From: Myxococcales bacterium
GTDB taxonomy: Bacteria; Myxococcota_A; Bradymonadia; UBA7976; UBA1532
Direction of reading: 5' to 3'
Length of the DNA stretch: 64,000 nucleotides
NCBI GenBank assembly: GCA_020633555.1
Contig: JACKDL010000004.1
Span: 186,001-250,000 of the forward strand
Shown here: positions 51,941 through 63,505 of the stretch, piece by piece
Layout: every line of letters starts with the position of its first letter
How positions within the stretch are numbered: the stretch's first letter is position 1
The notes under the pieces: model-generated
What the model was told of the DNA's origin: nothing
Seen by the model: the letters and a program-made list of their open reading frames with translations, nothing else
Database searches by the model: none
Translations under genes and position numbers: made by a program

Positions 51941-54150
51941 GGTGGCTGCCCGCCGTCCTGCTGTCGGCGCTGCTGGGGTGTGACGATGGTGCCACCCCGA
52001 GCTCTGGCGGCATGCCCGACGCGGCGGTGGATCAAGCCGCCGTCGACGCGGCCCGGGACATGGCCCCCGAGGTGGCGGTGGATGGGGCGGCGGCGGTGGC
52101 GGTGGTGGCGGCCGCGGGGCCCGACCAGGCGGTGGACGTGGGCGCCCAGGTGTTGCTGGACGGCTCAGCGTCGCAGGGGGCCCACAGCTTCCAGTGGGAC
52201 TTCGGCGACGGCCGCCGCCAGGAGGCACCCGGGGCCGAGCCCGCGGTGACGGTGCGGTACGCCGCGCCGGGTCGCTACCGCGCGGTCCTCACCGTGTACT
52301 CGGCCGACGGCCGCCGGCGCACCGACGGGGCCCTGATCACCGTCACCCACCCCCCGCGGCACACGCCGCAGCACTCAGCCACCCTGGCCGCGGTGGACGC
52401 CCACCGGGTGGTGGCCCTGTCCACCGACGGCGCGACGCTGACCGTGGTGGACACCGAGACGCTGACGGCCACCCGGCGCGCCACGGGCCCCCAGCCCCGC
52501 CGGCTGGCGGTGCGGGACGGGCGCTGGGTGGGGGTGACCCGCCCGGACGACGACCTGGTGGAGATCCACGATCTGGACGGGGGGGCCGTGGAAGAGCGCC
52601 CCATGGGCCCTGGGGCGGCGCCCTTCGGGATCGTGGCCCTGGGGGACGACTTCGCGGTGACGCTGCAGGGCCCGGGGGTCGTGGCCGTGGGGCAGCACCG
52701 CTGGCCGGTGGGGCCCGATCTGCGGGGCATCGCCGCGCTGCCCGATGGCCGACTGGCGGTGACGCGCTGGCGGTCCACGCCGGCCCAGGGCGAGCTGTGG
52801 GCGCTCGATCCGGCCTCCGGCGCCACCACGCCGTGGGCCTTGGCCTTCGACCCCCAGCTCGCGAGCGACACCGAGATTGGGGGCGTGCCCACCTGGCTCG
52901 ACCAGGTGGTGGTGTCGCCCGCCGGGACGGAAGCCGCGGTGCCCGCCCTGCAGGCGAATGTCGGCCAAGGCCTGTTCCTGAACGGCGAGCGGCTGGACTT
53001 CGACCTGGCGCTGCGGGCGGTGGTGGCCTTCATCGATCCGGCGACCGGCGCCGAGCGGTTCGAGCAGCGCAAGCAGTTCGACGGGCGCGGCTTCGCCAGC
53101 GCGGCCGCCTACAGCCCGCGCGGCGACTACCTGTACGTGGCCACCCGCGGCAGCCGCACCGTGGAGCGCCTGGATCGGCTGACGGGCACCGCCTCGGGCA
53201 CCCTGCTGGACGTGGGCTTCGCGCCCGAGGGGCTGCTGGTGCACGGCGGCCGGCTGTGGGTGGAGGCCAGCTTGAGCCGCGCGCTGGTGGTCTACGACCT
53301 GGACGCCTTCGACACGGGGGCCGATCCCGTGGCCCGCGTCCCGCTGGTGGACGCGGAGCCGCTGGAGCCCGCCCTGCGGCGCGGCAAGGTCCTGTTCAAC
53401 GACAGCGCCGATCCGCGCCTGTCGCGCGACGGCTACATCGCCTGCGCCCACTGCCACCTGGACGGCGACGGCGACAACCTGGTGTGGGACTTCACCGACC
53501 GCGGCGAGGGGCTGCGCAACACGCTCAGCCTGCTGGGGCGAGCGGGCACGGGTCACGGCCCGCTGCACTGGAGCGCGAACTTCGACGAGGTGCAGGACTT
53601 CGAGCACGACCTGCGCGGGCCCTTCGCGGGCGAGGGCCTGATGGCTGACGGTGATTTCGCCGCCCACGCTGATCCCCTGGGCGAGCCCAAGGCCGGTCTG
53701 TCGGCGGATCTGGACGCGCTGGCGGCCTACGTCGCCAGCCTGCAGCAGGCCAGGCGCAGCCCCTGGCGCCCCGACGAAGCCCTGCGGGCGGAAGGGGAGG
53801 CGCTGTTCGCCGCCCTGGCCTGCGGCGACTGCCACCCACCGCCCAGCTACACCGACAGCGGCTTCCTGCCCGATGGCTCGCCACGGCTACACGCCATCGG
53901 CACCCTGGGGCCGGGCAGCGGGCAGCGCCTGGGCGACGCGCTCACGGGCATCGACACGCCGACCCTCATCGGCCTGTGGGACTCGGCGCCGTACCTCCAC
54001 GATGGCAGCGCGCCCGATCTCGTGGCGGTGTTCCAGGGCCGCAGCGCCGAGGATCCGCACCGCCTCACCGACCTGGCCCGTCCCGGCGAGATCTCGGCGC
54101 TGATCCGCTTCCTCGAGACACTGGACGGCCGCGAAGACCCAGCACCATAA
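51937..54150 (+). CDS. PKD/propeller/di-haem peroxidase-like lipoprotein
   Basis: The 737-residue lipoprotein begins at TTG 51937 (TTGA overlap) with lipobox ALLGC. Residues about 45-135 are a PKD domain (VLLDGSASQGAHSFQWDFGDG). Residues about 145-480 form a beta-propeller of YVTN-like blades (DYLYVATRGSRTVERLD). The C-terminal 250 residues contain two CxxCH haem sites, ACAHCH (503-507) and CGDCH (629-633), in the layout of the di-haem cytochrome c peroxidase/MauG family (closing TPTLIGLWDSAPYLHDGSAPDL). It would work outside the inner membrane and reduce peroxide or modify proteins; the substrate is unknown. Confidence 0.87.
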   Translation: MRWLPAVLLSALLGCDDGATPSSGGMPDAAVDQAAVDAARDMAPEVAVDGAAAVAVVAAAGPDQAVDVGAQVLLDGSASQGAHSFQWDFGDGRRQEAPGAEPAVTVRYAAPGRYRAVLTVYSADGRRRTDGALITVTHPPRHTPQHSATLAAVDAHRVVALSTDGATLTVVDTETLTATRRATGPQPRRLAVRDGRWVGVTRPDDDLVEIHDLDGGAVEERPMGPGAAPFGIVALGDDFAVTLQGPGVVAVGQHRWPVGPDLRGIAALPDGRLAVTRWRSTPAQGELWALDPASGATTPWALAFDPQLASDTEIGGVPTWLDQVVVSPAGTEAAVPALQANVGQGLFLNGERLDFDLALRAVVAFIDPATGAERFEQRKQFDGRGFASAAAYSPRGDYLYVATRGSRTVERLDRLTGTASGTLLDVGFAPEGLLVHGGRLWVEASLSRALVVYDLDAFDTGADPVARVPLVDAEPLEPALRRGKVLFNDSADPRLSRDGYIACAHCHLDGDGDNLVWDFTDRGEGLRNTLSLLGRAGTGHGPLHWSANFDEVQDFEHDLRGPFAGEGLMADGDFAAHADPLGEPKAGLSADLDALAAYVASLQQARRSPWRPDEALRAEGEALFAALACGDCHPPPSYTDSGFLPDGSPRLHAIGTLGPGSGQRLGDALTGIDTPTLIGLWDSAPYLHDGSAPDLVAVFQGRSAEDPHRLTDLARPGEISALIRFLETLDGREDPAP

Positions 54151-54278
54151 GGCCCAGAAGTTTGCCACGCTCGGGTCCCCGGGCGAGCATGGGGCGGCGT
54201 GCGGGGTTGCATACTGAACTGGTTTTCATGTGTGCGACTGTCGTACGATGTGCGGTGAAGTTCCCCCCCGGAGGTCCC

Positions 54279-56563
54279 ATGCGACGCGTCCTCGTCACCA
54301 CCGCGTGCCTCGCGTGGGGGTGGGCGCACGCGCAGCCCATCGTGCCCACCGGCAACGTGCCCGCGGACTTCCTCGCCGAAGATCCCGCCGTCACGGTGAT
54401 CAACGACCCCATCAATGATGTGGGGCTGCCGGTGGGGGTGCGCGTCTCGGGCTTCAACGCCCGCGACATGCGGCTGGTGTATGACCCGCTCGCCGACATC
54501 ATGTACGTGGGTATCCAGACCGTGGCCATCGCCGGCGACGCCGACGGCGATGGCGATCCGGGCCGTGCCGGGCCCGCGCTGGCCCGTGACGGCGGCATCG
54601 ACTTCCCCAACTTCGGGGGCACGGAGTCCTTCGCGGTCAGCTTCGACCTGGACATGGATGGCACCCTGGACGTGGTGGCCGGCGTGCCCAGCGGCACCGA
54701 CCTGGCCGGCTTCACCGTGGCTCGCTACCTGCCGCAGGCGCTGGTGCCGGCGGTGGCCTTCGGCATGGATCTGGACCCGAACATCGGCGAGGTGTTCTTC
54801 AACCCCTCCGCCGAGCACCCGCACCTGGAGTTCAGCGTGCTGGACTTCTCGGTGCTGCCCAGCAGCAGCGGGCGCGACGACTCGGCAGCCTTCCGGGTCA
54901 CGGGTTTCCTGGGCTCCTTCAGCGACGCGGGGGTCGGTGAGGACTTCGTGCCCGCCATCGACGAGAGCGCGCTGGTCTGCCCCACGCCGGGCGTGGCCGA
55001 GCGCTGCAACGACTTCGACGACGACTGCGACATGGACATCGACGAGGGCTTCCCGCTGGGCGAAGAGTGCATCGCCGGGCTGGGGGCCTGCGCCCGCCGG
55101 GGCATCAACGTCTGTGGGCCCGACGGCGACCTGGCCTGCTCGGTGCGGGCGGGCGAGCCGCAGCCCGAGGCGTGTGACTTCATCGACAACGACTGCGATG
55201 GCGAGGTGGACGAGGTCTTCCCGGTGGGCGAGGTGTGCGCCGAGGGCGTGGGCCAGTGCGCGCGGGAGGGCACCTTCCAGTGCGACGGCCTGGACGGCGT
55301 GCGCTGCGACGCGGTGGTCGGCCAGCCGGCGGACGAGGTCTGCGACGGCCTGGACAACGACTGCAACGGCGTCACCGACGACGGCTTCGGTGTGGGCGAC
55401 GTGTGCGTGGTGGGCGTGGGCGCCTGCCAGGCGCAGGGGGTGGTGCAGTGCGCCGGCCTGAACGACTCGGCCTGTGTGGGCGAAGCCGGCGAGCCCCGCG
55501 CCGAGATCTGCGACGGCCTGGACAACGACTGCGACGGCGCCACCGACGAGGGGATCCCCGCCGAGCCCTGCGGCACCGGGGCGCTGGGCGTGTGCGCCGA
55601 GGGCGCCCGGATCTGCGAGCTGGGATCGCTGCGCTGTGCCCCGCTGAACGAGGCGGGCCCCGAGATCTGTGACGGCCTGGACAACAACTGCGACGGCGAC
55701 ACCGACGAGGGCTTCGACGTGGGTGTGGCCTGCGAGCGGTCGGCGGACGGCTGCACGACCTCGGGTGTCATCGCCTGCCAGGCCGACGGCAGCGCTGTCT
55801 GCGACGCCCCCGAGCCGGAGCAGGCCGCCGAGCGCTGCGACGGCCGCGACAACGACTGCGACGGCACTGCCGACGAGGGCTTCGACGTGGGCGCGCCCTG
55901 TAGTAACGGGGTGGGTGCCTGCGCCCGTCCCGGCACGGTGGCCTGCGATGGGCAGGGCGGCGCCATCTGCATCGGCGACGCGCCGGGTCTCCCCGGCGAG
56001 GAGCGGTGCAACGGCGCCGACGACGACTGCGACGGCCAGACGGACGAGGGCCTGGGCCTGGGGGCCGAGTGCTTCGTGGGCGAGGGGGCCTGCCGGGCGC
56101 GCGGCGTGTTCACCTGCGACGGCGATGGCCAGGTGGTGTGCGGCGCCGAGGCGGCCACCCCCGGCACCGAGCTGTGCAACGGCATCGACGACGACTGCGA
56201 CGGCCTGACCGACGAGGGCCACGGCGTGGGCGAGGCCTGCCGCGTGGGCCTGGGGGCCTGCGAGACCACCGGCGCCACCGCGTGCGCCAGCAACGGCGAG
56301 ATCATCTGCCAGGGCGAGCCCGGGCCGCCGAACACCGGGGCCCAGTGCCAGATCGGCGTGGACGACGACTGCGACGGCGAGATCGACGAGGCCGACGACT
56401 GCGGGGGCCTGAACCTGGCCGACGCGGGCGTGCCGCAGGAGATCCTCACCGGCGCCAACCTGGGCGACAACTGCAACGCCAGCGGCCGGGGCGGCCCGCC
56501 GGGCTGGCTGGGCTGGCTGTTCGTGGGCTGGCTGGCCACTCGCCGGCGGCGGGAGGGGGCCCG

Positions 56564-56567
<4 letters not shown>
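54279..56567 (+). CDS. MopE-type metal-binding repeat protein, MYXO-CTERM-like tail
   Basis: The 762-residue protein has a signal peptide (MRRVLVTTACLAWGWAHAQ). Residues about 25-235 are a beta-rich domain with a DADGDGD calcium phrase. From about 240 to 715 there are nine Cys/Asp units of the pattern CxxxDNDCDGxxDE (e.g. ICDGLDNDCDGATDEG), each with about 55 residues and paired cysteines between. The motif is the one annotated as putative metal-binding in MopE-like proteins. The tail DNCNASGRGG, WLGWLFVGWLA and RRRR resembles MYXO-CTERM. GGAGG precedes the ATG. It overlaps the OmpA gene by ATGA. Confidence 0.88.
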
Positions 56568-58603
<2,036 letters not shown>

Positions 58604-58724
58604 GGCCGGCCATCCGCCTCGGAGCCGCCCGGTCGGGCCGATGCTTGACCGCCCAACCTCCGCTTGAGACAACCGACGCGGCGCCCGTGAGGCGCCGACG
58701 AGAAGGACGAGGGAGGGGCGCCCG

Positions 58725-59381
58725 ATGGCCAAGCAAGAGACCCGCAAGGTGGTGATTCGGCCGCTGTCGAACGTGGTGTTCTTCTACCCCACGTGGCTCG
58801 CCAGCATCGCGTTCGGGATCTGGACGTCGGTGGTCGACGTGTCGCCCGAGAACCCGGGCACCTCGGGGCTGCTGTTCACGCTGCTCTTCTTCTTCAACCT
58901 GAGCATCGTGGCCTTCGATTACACCCGGCTGATGAGCATCGTCATCGTGCTCTCGCTGATCATCGTGGGGCTGCTGTCCACCATGTACCCGTTGGTGGGC
59001 GAGCTGATCCGGTCGGCCCTCGACCAGCCCATGTTCATGAACTCCACCTTCTACTGGGTGTGGGCCATCGGCTTCTCGATCATCATGGGCACCGTCCTGC
59101 TGAAGACCCGGTTCGACTACTGGGAGATCAAGAACAACGAGCTGCTGCACCACCACGGCCTGCTGGGCGACGTGGAGCGGCGGGCGGCGCCGGGCCTGAA
59201 GATCTCGAAGGAGATCAAGGACGTGATGGAGTACGCCCTGCTCGGCTCGGGCCGGCTGGTGCTCTCGCCTCCCGGCGAGGCCCGCGACATCATCATCGAC
59301 AACGTGATGCGCATCTCGAAGGTGGAAGCCGAGATGCAGGACCTGCTCAACACCCTGCGGGTGGACACGGTCGACATGTGA
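58725..59381 (+). CDS. Membrane protein with PH-like soluble tail
   Basis: The 218-residue protein has three or four hydrophobic helices (FFYPTWLASIAFGIWTSVV, LLFTLLFFFNLSIVAFDY, MSIVIVLSLIIVGLLSTMY, FYWVWAIGFSIIMGTVLL) and a cytoplasmic tail of about 90 residues (FDYWEIKNNELLHHHGLLGDVER) with a strand/turn pattern like bacterial PH domains. No enzyme motif. GGGAGG precedes the ATG. The gene lies alone between the OmpA gene and a convergent lipoprotein. Not recognised further. Confidence 0.75.
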   Translation: MAKQETRKVVIRPLSNVVFFYPTWLASIAFGIWTSVVDVSPENPGTSGLLFTLLFFFNLSIVAFDYTRLMSIVIVLSLIIVGLLSTMYPLVGELIRSALDQPMFMNSTFYWVWAIGFSIIMGTVLLKTRFDYWEIKNNELLHHHGLLGDVERRAAPGLKISKEIKDVMEYALLGSGRLVLSPPGEARDIIIDNVMRISKVEAEMQDLLNTLRVDTVDM

Positions 59382-59421
59382 GGGGGCGGCGGGCCGCGGT
59401 GAGGCCCTGCGCCCCAGCCTG

Positions 59422-60234
59422 CTAGAGCTCCAGCTTCGGCAGCGCCTTCTCGCCGGGCGCCGGGGCCTTCCCGTCCGCGCCCGCCTTCCCATCCTCGCCC
59501 GCCTTCGCGGCATCGTCCGCAGCGCCTTCGGCCTCGGCTGCCTTGGGCTTCGGGTTGCGGGCGTCCGTGGCGGCCTGATCCAGCACGAAGCGCTGGGTCC
59601 CGGGGTCCCAGGTGAACACCTTGAAGCTCCCGGCCCCGTCCAACAGGATCGCCCGCTTGGTGCCCTCCATGCCCGCGCGCCAGTCGGGGATGATGGTGAG
59701 GCCCTCGGGGGTGGTCACCGACAGCCGCTCGTCGAAGACCACCCGCGCCGCCGAGGCCCCCGCCGCATAGGTGAACACCCGCAGCCCCCGGTAGGCGTCG
59801 CCCACCAGGCCCGCCTCTTCGGTGCTGATCAGCTCGGGGCGGCCGTTGCCGGTGACGTCCTTCAGGCCCAGCTTGACGCTCACGGGGCCCGGCGCCGCGT
59901 TGGCGGCGGGCTGCAGCGTCAGCACCTGGTGGCCCTGGGCGTCGGGCAGCGAGATGGCGACCTGCTGATCGGGCCCGCCGCCCTCGGTCTCGCCCACCTC
60001 CTCGGGATCTTCCTCGGGCCTGGGCGTGTAGACCAGGGCGCAGCCGCCGCGGCTCTGGGGCCCCAGCGGCAGGTTCAGCCGGGTGTCGACGGTGGCCAGC
60101 TCGGGCCCCAGCCGGGTCTTCAGCTTGGTGGCGGCCACCTCGCAGGGATCGGGGCCCGCGGGCAGCTCGGGGCCCTTGGCCCCGCAGGCGGCGGTGAGGC
60201 TGGCAGCGGCAGCGGCGATCATCAGGCGGCGCAC
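59422..60234 (-). CDS. Lipoprotein of unknown function with Ala/Lys-rich tail
   Basis: The 270-residue lipoprotein has lipobox LTAAC. The core (about 25-225) is beta-rich (LGLKDVTGNGRPELIST, an FG-GAP-like calcium phrase), with one Cys pair. The C-terminal 45 residues are a low-complexity Ala/Lys/Asp/Gly tail. I chose the GTG at 60234 because GGAGGCCCCT precedes it and the signal peptide starts there. It may share transcription with the gene upstream on the same strand. Function unknown. Confidence 0.75.
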   Translation of the reverse strand: MRRLMIAAAAASLTAACGAKGPELPAGPDPCEVAATKLKTRLGPELATVDTRLNLPLGPQSRGGCALVYTPRPEEDPEEVGETEGGGPDQQVAISLPDAQGHQVLTLQPAANAAPGPVSVKLGLKDVTGNGRPELISTEEAGLVGDAYRGLRVFTYAAGASAARVVFDERLSVTTPEGLTIIPDWRAGMEGTKRAILLDGAGSFKVFTWDPGTQRFVLDQAATDARNPKPKAAEAEGAADDAAKAGEDGKAGADGKAPAPGEKALPKLEL

Positions 60235-60319
60235 AGGGGCCTCCGGGGATGGGGTCAGGCTGCCACGGTGCAACGCCGGGCCCGGCGGCGCAACTCCCCC
60301 GCGGCCCCCGCGCGGTCGG

Positions 60320-61573
60320 TCAGGGCAGCGCGGTGAGCGGGTGGGCGCCCACCACGCGGCGCTGGCTGGCGGTGACGGCTCGCTGGCCGCCCAGGGTCCA
60401 GAACATCACGTTGTCGGACGCTCCCTGGCACGGCGGCGCGCCCATGCCCTGCGCCCCGCACTCGCGGGCGAGCAGCACCCCGTCGCCGTCGGCGTCGCAC
60501 GCCTGGGGGCACTCGGCGGTGTCTTCCAGCGGATCGTGGGCGTCGCCGAAGGGCTCGGTGGTGTGGAAGAGGCCCAGGGCGTGCCCCAGCTCGTGTTGCG
60601 CGAAGTCGGCCACGGCGGCGGGGAAGTCGGGCAGCAGGACCGCGCGCACGGCCACCACCGCGGCCGGTCGATCGGCATGGCCCACGGGGGTGGGCAGGCC
60701 CCCGGCGAAGCCGTTGATGCGGTTCGCCCCGTCCACGATGTCCTCCACCAGGTACAGCTCGAGCCCCGGCGGGGCCTGGGCGGGGCGGGCGGCGGCCAGC
60801 TCGGCCAGCCCGCCGAAGTCGCGGCGCAGGCCGTCCATGCGGGCCTGGGCGGGCGCGCCCTCGGCCAGCAGCCCCACGCGCACCTGGGCGTCGGGCAAGC
60901 CGAAGGCGCCCAGCCGCCCCGCCAGCGCGGCGGCGAACAGCTCGACGGCCGGGTCGTCGACGGCCAGCCCCAGCGCGGGGGTGAGCCAGGCGTTCACCCG
61001 CACCGCTTGCGCGGGCCCCCGGCGGACCCAGGCCTCGACGGCCACGGTGTCCACCGCGGCGGCGCCCAGGGCGGCCACCCGGAAGCGGTAGTCGCCCGCG
61101 GGCAGGGCTGGGCCGCCGCCGCTCGGCAGCAACGCCACCGCCACCCCCGGGTTGAAGGCCGCGCGGAAGCCCGGCTCGGCGCCCGTGGGGCCGATGAGCC
61201 GGCCCTGGGGACCGAAGGCGTCCACGACGCCCAGCACGGCGCCCGCAGGGCCCCGGGCCTGCAACAGCAGGCCGTCGGCCGGCTCGGCCAGGGTGAGGTC
61301 GATGGGGGTGTCCAAGGGGTGGGCGCCCAGGGCGATCACCTCGACGGCGGGCGGCACGGGGCCCCCATCGTGCGCTGCGTCGGACTGTGCGTCCGGCTCG
61401 GCGTCCGGCTCGGCGTCGGGGGCGGCGTCGGGGGCGGCGTCGGGGGCCGCATCGGCCGCCCCCTGATCCAGGGTCCACGCCCCGTCGGGGGCGCCGTCCT
61501 GGGCGGGGTCGCCGTGGGGGTCCGGGTCCGCCGCGCACCCCAACAGGGCCAACCCGAGGATGAACGCCCGCAC
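60320..61573 (-). CDS. Metzincin-like zinc metalloprotease lipoprotein
   Basis: The 417-residue lipoprotein starts at GTG 61573 (AGGGGGGG upstream) with lipobox ALLGC. An Asp/Ala/Pro stalk (about 30-65) is made of tandem DAAP/DAEP blocks. Residues about 75-200 are beta-rich. The protease signature is HELGHALGLFH (327-337), the HExxHxxGxxH of metzincins. A Cys-containing calcium-like segment (CPQACDADGDGVLLARECG) and a Met in NVMFWTL, which could be the Met-turn, follow. Probably a surface protease. The antisense strand of this gene is open by base composition. Confidence 0.85.
   Translation of the reverse strand: MRAFILGLALLGCAADPDPHGDPAQDGAPDGAWTLDQGAADAAPDAAPDAAPDAEPDAEPDAQSDAAHDGGPVPPAVEVIALGAHPLDTPIDLTLAEPADGLLLQARGPAGAVLGVVDAFGPQGRLIGPTGAEPGFRAAFNPGVAVALLPSGGGPALPAGDYRFRVAALGAAAVDTVAVEAWVRRGPAQAVRVNAWLTPALGLAVDDPAVELFAAALAGRLGAFGLPDAQVRVGLLAEGAPAQARMDGLRRDFGGLAELAAARPAQAPPGLELYLVEDIVDGANRINGFAGGLPTPVGHADRPAAVVAVRAVLLPDFPAAVADFAQHELGHALGLFHTTEPFGDAHDPLEDTAECPQACDADGDGVLLARECGAQGMGAPPCQGASDNVMFWTLGGQRAVTASQRRVVGAHPLTALP
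61389..61448 (-). repeat. 12-bp tandem repeat, five copies, coding for D-A-(A/E)-P
   Basis: Five adjoining 12-base units (61389, 61401, 61413, 61425, 61437) encode the acidic stalk of the metzincin-like lipoprotein. Copy number could vary between strains. Confidence 0.8.
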
Positions 61574-61687
61574 CGGCCCCCCCTGTCCCGCGCTGGCGCA
61601 GGGCGGTCCGCTGACGCCCCGCGCGCTCAAGGCTGGACGGTACCGTGCCGAGCGGGTAGGAAAGCAACGGGGAAGGGAGGTTGCCCG

Positions 61688-61867
61688 ATGAAGCCGATTC
61701 ACATGATCGCCGGGGTGGGGGTGTTGCTCATCCTGGGCCTGGGGGGCTGGTACTTCTACATGCAGAAGACGCCGCCGTACGAGACCGCCACCGAGCGCGG
61801 CCTGAACACGCAGACCGCCAAGCCGGCCGCCGACATCAAGGCCGAGCCCACCGAAGAGAAGAAGTAG
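61688..61867 (+). CDS. Single-TM 59-residue membrane protein
   Basis: GGGAGG lies upstream of the ATG. The product has a short N-terminus (MKPIHM), one hydrophobic helix (IAGVGVLLILGLGGWYFYM) and a polar Lys/Glu/Pro tail (YETATERGLNTQTAKPAADI, then KAEPTEEKK). There is no lipobox. It sits between the divergent protease gene and the carboxypeptidase-regulatory gene, 84 bases before the latter. It is a plausible real gene by ribosome-binding site and membrane pattern; function unknown. Confidence 0.68.
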   Translation: MKPIHMIAGVGVLLILGLGGWYFYMQKTPPYETATERGLNTQTAKPAADIKAEPTEEKK

Positions 61868-61951
61868 CCCTGGCCTTCGGCTGGATCGGTTCGGTGCCCC
61901 GAGGGGCGTCCGAGCGGAAACCTGCATGGGGTTGAGGCTATCTTCCTGGCC

Positions 61952-63505
61952 ATGAAGCGCACCGCCTGGATCGTCGCGGGGATCGTGGTGCTGGGGCTCC
62001 TGTTGGGGGCCCTGGGGCTGCTGCTCTCCATCGGCGAGGGGCCCGTGCCCACCGGCGCCGGGGATCCTGCGCCCGCGCCGCGGGTCGTCTATGAGGTGGC
62101 CTCGCAGGCCCCGCCTGCGCAGATCGAGGTGGACGAGTCGCCGAAGGGCTGGCCCGCCGCCGCCCCGCGCACCGTGCTGGGCCGGGTGACCGACGATCAG
62201 GGCCGCCCCATCGACGGCGCCCGGGTGGTCCTGGACGGCGATCACGGCCGCCACAGCGCCCGCACCGACGGGCAGGGGCGCTACCGCCTGACCCGGGCCG
62301 CCACCACGCTCAAGAGCTTCACCGTCAGCGCCGTGGGCTTCGAGCCCTTCGCTGCCGAGCCGCAGGCCCTGCCCGCCGAGCCGCAGTTCACCTTGGACGT
62401 GGTGCTGGTGCCGAAGCCCGGCCTGCGCGGCGTGGTGCGGGTGGCCGGGGGCGAGCCCGCCGCCGAGGCGCGGCTGGTGCTGCGCCGCCCCGGCGAGCGC
62501 CGCTGGCTGGGCACCACCTTGTCGGACAGCGACGGGCGCTTCCACCTGGCGTGGCCGGGCGACGAGCCCCTGCACCTGAGCGCCTACCACGCCCAGCACG
62601 GCCAGGCCCGCGTGGACGTGGCCGAAGCCGGCGAGGTGGTCGTGGAGCTGCCTGGCGGCGCCTGGATCGAGGGGCAGGTCGTGGACGGCGACGGCGATCC
62701 CGTGCCGGCCTTCTCGGTGACCGCCTCGCCCCTGACCCACATGAGCGGCGGGCCCCCCGCGCAGTCCTTCGACAACGGCGACGGGCGCTTCGTGCTGGGC
62801 CCGCTGGCGGCGGGGCGCATGCAGCTCTGGGCGGCGGCCGAGGGCTACCAGCCCGGCGAGGTCACCGGGCTGACGCTGGAGCCCGGCGAGCGGCGCACCG
62901 GGGTGGTGCTCACCTTGAAGCGGTCCTCCGTACTCACGGGCCGCGTGACCGATGCGCGCACCGGCAAGCCCGTGGCGGGCGCCAGCGTCATCCCCGCCGA
63001 GTGGCGGGCGCGGGCGCTGGCCGAGGCCGTGGGCGCCTACACCGACGAGGACGGTCGCTACACCCTGCGGGCCCTGCCGGGCGTGCGCACCAGCATCCGC
63101 ATCACCGCCGAGGGCTATCGCTCGCTGCTGCTGGGCGGCGTGGAGGGCGCGCCGGGCGAGGAGACCGTGCGCGACTTCGAGCTCACCCCCACCGACGCCG
63201 ACCGCCCCACCGGCGAGCTGACGGGCATCGGCGCGGTGCTGCGGCCCCACATCTACGGCGTGCGTCTGGGCCAGCTCGTCGAGGGCGGGCCCGCCGCCGA
63301 AGTGCTGAACGAGGGCGACGTGGTGGTGGCCGTGGACGGCCAGTCGGCCAAGGGGCTGGGCATGAACAAGGTGGCCCAGGCCATCCGCGGCGAGGAGGGC
63401 ACCGAGGTGGTGCTGACCGTGCGTCGCAACAACGGCAGCGGCCAGCCCGAGGAGGTGGTGCTGGTGCGCGGCCGGGTGGCCTTCCCCCAGCGCCACCACA
63501 ACTGA
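61952..63505 (+). CDS. Membrane-anchored carboxypeptidase-regulatory/PDZ protein
   Basis: The 517-residue protein begins with an uncleaved-looking anchor (RTAWIVAGIVVLGLLLGALGLLL). Four carboxypeptidase-regulatory-like (CarboxypepD_reg) beta units follow at about residues 70-145, 150-220, 230-310 and 325-405 (e.g. VLGRVTDDQGRPIDGARVVL, LTGRVTDARTGKPVAGASVI). Residues about 420-510 form a PDZ domain (GIGAVLRPHIYGVRLGQLV, then DVVVAVDGQSAKGLG). The set is common in deltaproteobacterial periplasmic proteins. Ribosome binding is weak. It shares the A of ATG with the next gene (TGATG). Confidence 0.85.
   Translation: MKRTAWIVAGIVVLGLLLGALGLLLSIGEGPVPTGAGDPAPAPRVVYEVASQAPPAQIEVDESPKGWPAAAPRTVLGRVTDDQGRPIDGARVVLDGDHGRHSARTDGQGRYRLTRAATTLKSFTVSAVGFEPFAAEPQALPAEPQFTLDVVLVPKPGLRGVVRVAGGEPAAEARLVLRRPGERRWLGTTLSDSDGRFHLAWPGDEPLHLSAYHAQHGQARVDVAEAGEVVVELPGGAWIEGQVVDGDGDPVPAFSVTASPLTHMSGGPPAQSFDNGDGRFVLGPLAAGRMQLWAAAEGYQPGEVTGLTLEPGERRTGVVLTLKRSSVLTGRVTDARTGKPVAGASVIPAEWRARALAEAVGAYTDEDGRYTLRALPGVRTSIRITAEGYRSLLLGGVEGAPGEETVRDFELTPTDADRPTGELTGIGAVLRPHIYGVRLGQLVEGGPAAEVLNEGDVVVAVDGQSAKGLGMNKVAQAIRGEEGTEVVLTVRRNNGSGQPEEVVLVRGRVAFPQRHHN

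Noticed and set aside
58645..58673. Promoter before the membrane protein at 58725 (TTGACC, then GACAAC after 17 bases)
   Set aside because: The -35 is good but the -10 matches only three of six positions; not strong enough to list.
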